This document shows positions 60,013 through 64,000 of a stretch of 64,000 nt of DNA, piece after piece. The stretch lies in the NCBI GenBank assembly GCA_027924585.1, contig BSBM01000370.1:25787501-25851500 (forward strand). Direction: 5' to 3'. The notes beneath the pieces are model-generated. The model worked only from the letters and a program-made list of their open reading frames with translations, did not search any database and was not told the DNA's origin. The stretch comes from Larix kaempferi. Its lineage: Eukaryota > Streptophyta > Pinopsida > Pinales > Pinaceae. Numbering within the stretch: position 1 is the first letter of the stretch; every line of letters starts with the position of its first letter. A program made the position numbers and the translations under genes.

Positions 60013-61734
60013 CCCTGAAAAAAAAAGAAAAAAAAAGAGAGTAAAGTGACTAAAACTTGATTTTTGGATAGCAGGAGCATCCGAACTCAGAATGGAATGA
60101 TTCTTGTGGGGCTCGGAGGCCATTGACGAAGGTCATGAAAGAACCAGTGAAGACCCCTAGCCCATTACACTCCGATTTGACAGAAATTGGATAATAGTGA
60201 CTTTTGAAGGACAGAGTCCCGAGGCTTGACAGAAGGTCGGTTTGAGCTGAAATTGATATGAGGCAGTCATGAAGCAGACACGATGTTAAGTTCAGAATCT
60301 TGGAGCCAAACTCCAAAGGATGTGAAGTCGGGATGAGCAAGAAGGCCAAAAAGCACTGTTCCGGGCCACTTTTTCGGGACTTTGAAAAGCTTGTGGGCAG
60401 TAAAAGTGACCCTAGATATGGAAATAAGAAATTTTACTGAACTAGACATTTCATATTCTCATTAAGACGGACAGTTTCCGTTAGACGAAGATTTCCCAGA
60501 AATGCACCGTTTGGGAGATAGCCGTTTTTGGCCCAAAATTTGGAATTTTGGGAAAATGTGAAAAGTGAGAAGTAGTGAAACCCAGAAATTCATAAAAGAT
60601 GAATGGTGCATCGGAATTGAAATCCGTGAATTGCTGAGTGTTCCTTGTTATAGGGACTAACTTCGCCCGATAGATAAGTTTTTGTGATTCCTCATAGATT
60701 CTCTTCCACAGGTGGCTAAAGTTGGCATTCTGGACCAAAATGCAACTGTATAAAATGTGCTAAGGATGTTGTTGCATGAAGCCAACAACCTTATGCAGAA
60801 AGGATGGTGCAACAAATCTATGATCATAAAGTTGGCAAAAGGACTGAGCAGCCTTGGTAAGAGGCCAACTAATCAGGTAACATCAGACGATGTTAATGGT
60901 AACCATGCAGGTAATGATTATTGGTGCCAAATTGCATGAATGTTGAAAGAGGATTTGGTAAGATCTCTTCAACTATGTTTGAGCTATGTTGAGTAAGTTT
61001 GCATGTGATATTGAATACCGATTGGGACTATTAACCTACCAAGCCTGGTGAGGTGTGGGTAAGTGAAGGAAATGATCCTTACACCCTATGACTGTTTAGA
61101 AATCTCAATGCATTCATATGAGGTTATATCATGCCATGTGTATGTTGGTTATGTGCTTAATAACCAAAGCAAGTGAGGACTAGTGGTCCTGATTATGATA
61201 ATGCAAGTTATATGAGATAGTCATGTTTCGATCATAATATGCTTGAATGCATAGTACTCATGAAACAATGCAAGGTAGCATTGAGTAGATGTGCATTAAG
61301 AGATTTTATAAATCTTGTGATGCATTGTATGAATGCATAGGAATGATGCATATGTTATTGCAAAATAAATAATGAATGATATGATGAATCGATGATAATT
61401 CTAGGATCATTCCATGGGCTGTTACAAATGCAGAATAGTAAGTGCATGAAGAGCCCAATCATGATCGATGGGTTACTAGAATGCTCTGTGAAAGGACAGA
61501 GTTGTATGAATGATATGACTGTGATATAATGAGTATTTACGAGTTATTTAAGTTGCATGGATAGTGTGACTATGTCTCGAAATTCTATTGTGATAATGAA
61601 GTGTATATATATATTTCGTTGCATTTCAAATGTTAAATAGCTGAAGATGTTTGAATGATTTAGTGTTATAATTCGGAGATCACTTCAGTGACTGTTGTGG
61701 CAACGAAATGATTATATGCATAGATACTTACGAA
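60013..61734. other. Internal sequence of the gypsy-type element, no gene seen
   Basis: No frame with recognisable motifs. A polypurine stretch (60018-60045) follows the array. Confidence 0.5.
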
Positions 61735-62330
61735 GTGTTTGGCTGATTGAAGTTTCAATTTCCGGTAGGAAGGTCTTACATATGGCAATGAGGATAATTC
61801 CATAGTAGAGACTGGGACCTACCATATGCAAAAGCCAAAGGTTATGAGAAGGTTCTCATGGTTGAGAGATCTAAGTTCTGTTAGTAAGAACAGTTGTAAA
61901 TATCAGATTTGTAAATGTTTCGGATTTGAAATTTTACTAATAATTGCTAATGACTGTTTGGCTTATATGAAAATGTGTCAGGAGGACATGCTGTAAGTGG
62001 ATGCTCATGTATGGCAGCAGGCATAAGACCATAACGGGCAGAGTGGTGTCACTTACAGGAGCCAAATAATATGAGGATAGCCTCATGAATAAGAAAACCA
62101 ATTTCTGTAGTAGACAGAGTTGCAGATTCATACTGAATTTGATTAATAGTGCCATGGATTGGTTATGGAACAATCGGATTTGAATTGTATTGTTAAATGT
62201 TGAGGACTGTTTGGCTGTTCAATAAGTGTGCCAGGGAGACATATTGCAGTAAGACCATGAGAGTGGGCCTGCAGAAGCCAAACTTCATGGGAAGAGATTC
62301 CATGATTGAAAATGGGTTTCAGGTGAAATG
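61735..62330 (+). repeat. Three diverged internal repeats (about 235 bp)
   Basis: Blocks beginning GTGTTTGGCTG or ACTGTTTGGCT near 61737, 61953 and 62207 share (A)AGCCAAA and a (A)TGAGGATA or CATGGGAAGA segment in the same order. The similarity is loose. Confidence 0.55.
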
Positions 62331-63614
62331 CCATAAGACATTATTAATGTCTCATATGCACTACATGATTGGTAAACAATATGAGTGGGATGGTGAAGAT
62401 TATGTCAGTAAGACATATGAAGGTTATGTAACATCAAAAGGAATTGGGATGGCAAACCGAGGGACTGTCAACTCAGAGAAGGAGCCTCCATTCCTCATTA
62501 AAGAAGAGAAATAACATCTACAAAATGGATAAGTGTTCCCTAAACCCTGAATGATATATATATATACATACATGCATGTCTAATTATTAGAGTTAATATG
62601 CAGAGCATGTCTTGATTTCATTTCCATTATAGCAGACTGCTTGAAGTATGATTAGGACCTTCATAGTTCACATCAGTAAGGAGTGCACGCCTTTCTGGTG
62701 ATGAGTTATGTCAGGGATGCCAATATTGACTACGCCTTAAGGGAATGGACGCATTCCTGGTGTTTCAAGGTTGGATAGTGAATGTTATGAAATATGTTTA
62801 CAATTCTAGAGCAGCGATACTAATGAGCTTACTATCCATTTTGTGTTGACAGAGTATACATATGAAATTCAGTGCTGCACATTAAAGGGAAAAGTAAAGA
62901 AAATGATACTTAAGAGGACTGTATGAGCAGTGGTAACCCTCGTGTAGGGTGAGTGGGTATCATGGGGCCATGATAGCCTGCAGTTAAGAAAGTCACCTAA
63001 AGAATTCCTTAATGGGACCGCCGGCTTACATAAGAGAAGAAGTGCCACCCTTGTGTGGGTGAAGAATTGTTATGCGCATTGAGGGATTGTGATACCGTGA
63101 AAGGCTGATGCAAGCCTAAGGTAGAGTAGTGGAGCCTTGACCTGTAATGGTCGGTGGCGCAGTTACCTTCCATTGGTCGATGACCCAGAAGTATGTGCTG
63201 GCTCGGCAATGGAGAGGGCCAACCAGGTATGGGACTAGTTGGGCACCACCAAATGCTTGGTAAACCCAGTCGGTAAACCCAGTCGGCGTGAAGGTGTACT
63301 GGTAGGGCATTAATTATTTGATGATTTGGAACAGCCTGCATGCTGGCCAAACATCTTAGTTCGCAGGAGGATCCCAAGGCTTATAAAGTAAAAGAAGGAC
63401 TCTGTGGACCAGAGAGGAAATGCACAATACAGATAAGTATTCAATTTCATTTATTTCTTGTTTGGAATAATGAAGATTACAAGTATAAGTCTTGTAATAG
63501 TTAAGCTGATGCACTATTGTTTGTTTGTTGGAAACCCTGGTCATACAGGAAGCAAGGACCCTGAAAGAACTATAAATTGCTTGGTAAATCCAGAGAGTGG
63601 CTGGTTGGGTAAGA

Positions 63615-63844
63615 ATTATTGCTGATTTGGAGCAGCTTGCGTGCTGGCCAAACATGCAAGATTATTGATGTTGTGGAGCAGCCTGCGTGCTGGCCAAACA
63701 TGCGAGATTATTGATGATTTGGAGCAGCCTGCGTGCTGGCCAAACATGCGAGATTGTTGAGGATTTGGAGCAGCCTACGTGCTGTCCAAACATACAAGAA
63801 TATTTGATGTTGAGGGGCAGCCTACGCGCTCGCTAAACACCCAA
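63615..63844 (+). repeat. 46-bp tandem array (five units)
   Basis: Units start at 63615, 63661, 63707, 63753 and 63799, each with GGAGCAGCCTGCGTGCTGGC. A single similar unit lies at about 63311-63357. The segments after both (63358 and 63845) are also alike, so an older duplication of about 500 bp underlies it. Confidence 0.9.
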
Positions 63845-64000
63845 ATCCATAAGCGATTCCAAGTCTTGTAAAGCAAAGAAGGACCCTATGGAATAAAGTG
63901 AAGACATCTAGTGCAAGTATTGCTGGAAGCAATGACTATGAAGGCATCTCAAGGATGCGAGTGGACATGTAACCACCCTAAAGAGCTCAGCATGAGCGGT

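Larger units (their letters stand above)
53180..64000 (-). mobile_element. Second Ty1/copia element, minus strand, 5' part off-window
   Basis: Its 3' LTR is at 53180-53745, then the polypurine tract, a tandem array (54190-54570), RNase H and reverse transcriptase (54590-56103), an intron-like block (56481-56906), an integrase-region remnant, and part of gag (to 57645). There a plus-strand gypsy-type element interrupts it and runs past 64000. It is the same family as the element at 37193-47788, with the same layout and the same missing protease and integrase core. The five bases next to the LTR are CAATT (53175-53179); the partner is off-window. It inserted into the unknown coding relic. Confidence 0.9.
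57646..64000 (+). mobile_element. Gypsy-type LTR element, plus strand, 3' part off-window
   Basis: 5' LTR 57646-59063, PBS 59067-59078, then almost 5 kb of internal sequence with no gag or pol frame: a GCGGAA array (59287-60012), diverged internal repeats (61735-62330) and a 46-bp array (63615-63844). ACCTA at 57641-57645 is the expected left target duplication. Either a very long leader precedes gag off-window, or the element is a non-coding derivative that depends on others. Confidence 0.85.

Noticed and set aside
59219-60123. Overlapping long frames on both strands (up to 233 codons)
   Set aside because: They lie on the 31-bp array, exist in several frames at once, and change frame with each unit. 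They have no recognisable domain.
63615-63844. CRISPR-like array
   Set aside because: Units are contiguous 46-bp tandem copies without unique spacers, in plant-type nuclear DNA.

Overview
This window looks like plant nuclear DNA made almost entirely of nested, decayed transposable elements. I found no intact cellular gene. The main signs are plant-type Ty3/gypsy and Ty1/copia polyproteins, primer-binding sites matching the 3' end of plant initiator tRNA-Met (TGGTATCAGAGC), two decayed plant-type LINEs, a decayed Helitron, a CACTA terminus, solo LTRs with intact 5-bp target duplications, and a piece of plant mitochondrial DNA. Low gene density, AT-rich spacers and long old LTRs would suit a large-genome seed plant such as a gymnosperm. 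That taxonomic guess is inference only.

Region by region. (1) 1-11.9 kb: a minus-strand Ty3/gypsy element with its 5' LTR at 10466-11874, a perfect PBS, a gag gene split by a 5'-truncated LINE (6123-7945, 14-bp duplication), and a broken pol at 1-3001. A second LTR element (about 3014-5670) separates gag from pol. (2) 11.9-17.4 kb: a decayed LINE, a solo gypsy-type LTR (13924-15383) and a GCGGAA-rich cluster. (3) 17.4-27 kb: unassigned AT-rich DNA, a tRNA-like cloverleaf, a CACTA terminus with its subterminal array, then a minus-strand Helitron relic carrying OTU, Rep-N and Pif1 helicase remnants. (4) 27-37 kb: diverged direct repeats, an unknown coding segment at 31.0-32.4 kb, a copia-type LTR, and a nuclear insertion of mitochondrial DNA holding rrn5 and the 3' end of rrn18. 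(5) 37.2-47.8 kb: a plus-strand copia element with both LTRs and TGTTT target duplications, itself hit by two solo LTRs. (6) 47.8-53.2 kb: old repeats, a Helitron-like hairpin end, and an unknown minus-strand coding relic with 30-residue repeats. (7) 53.2-64 kb: a minus-strand copia element inserted in that relic and in turn interrupted inside gag by a plus-strand gypsy-type element (5' LTR 57646-59063) that runs off the window.

Nothing here works as an operon or pathway. The order of events can be read from the nesting: copia into a pre-existing repeat or coding relic, then gypsy-type LTR elements into the copias. The most interesting items are the Helitron relic with an OTU-protease-like domain, the LINE with an extra 285-codon frame after its RNase H, an AAGATAAGTATT-type motif found nine times in otherwise different elements, a conserved intron-like block in both copia copies, GCGGAA palindrome arrays in gypsy-type leaders, and the mitochondrial rrn18-rrn5 insertion.
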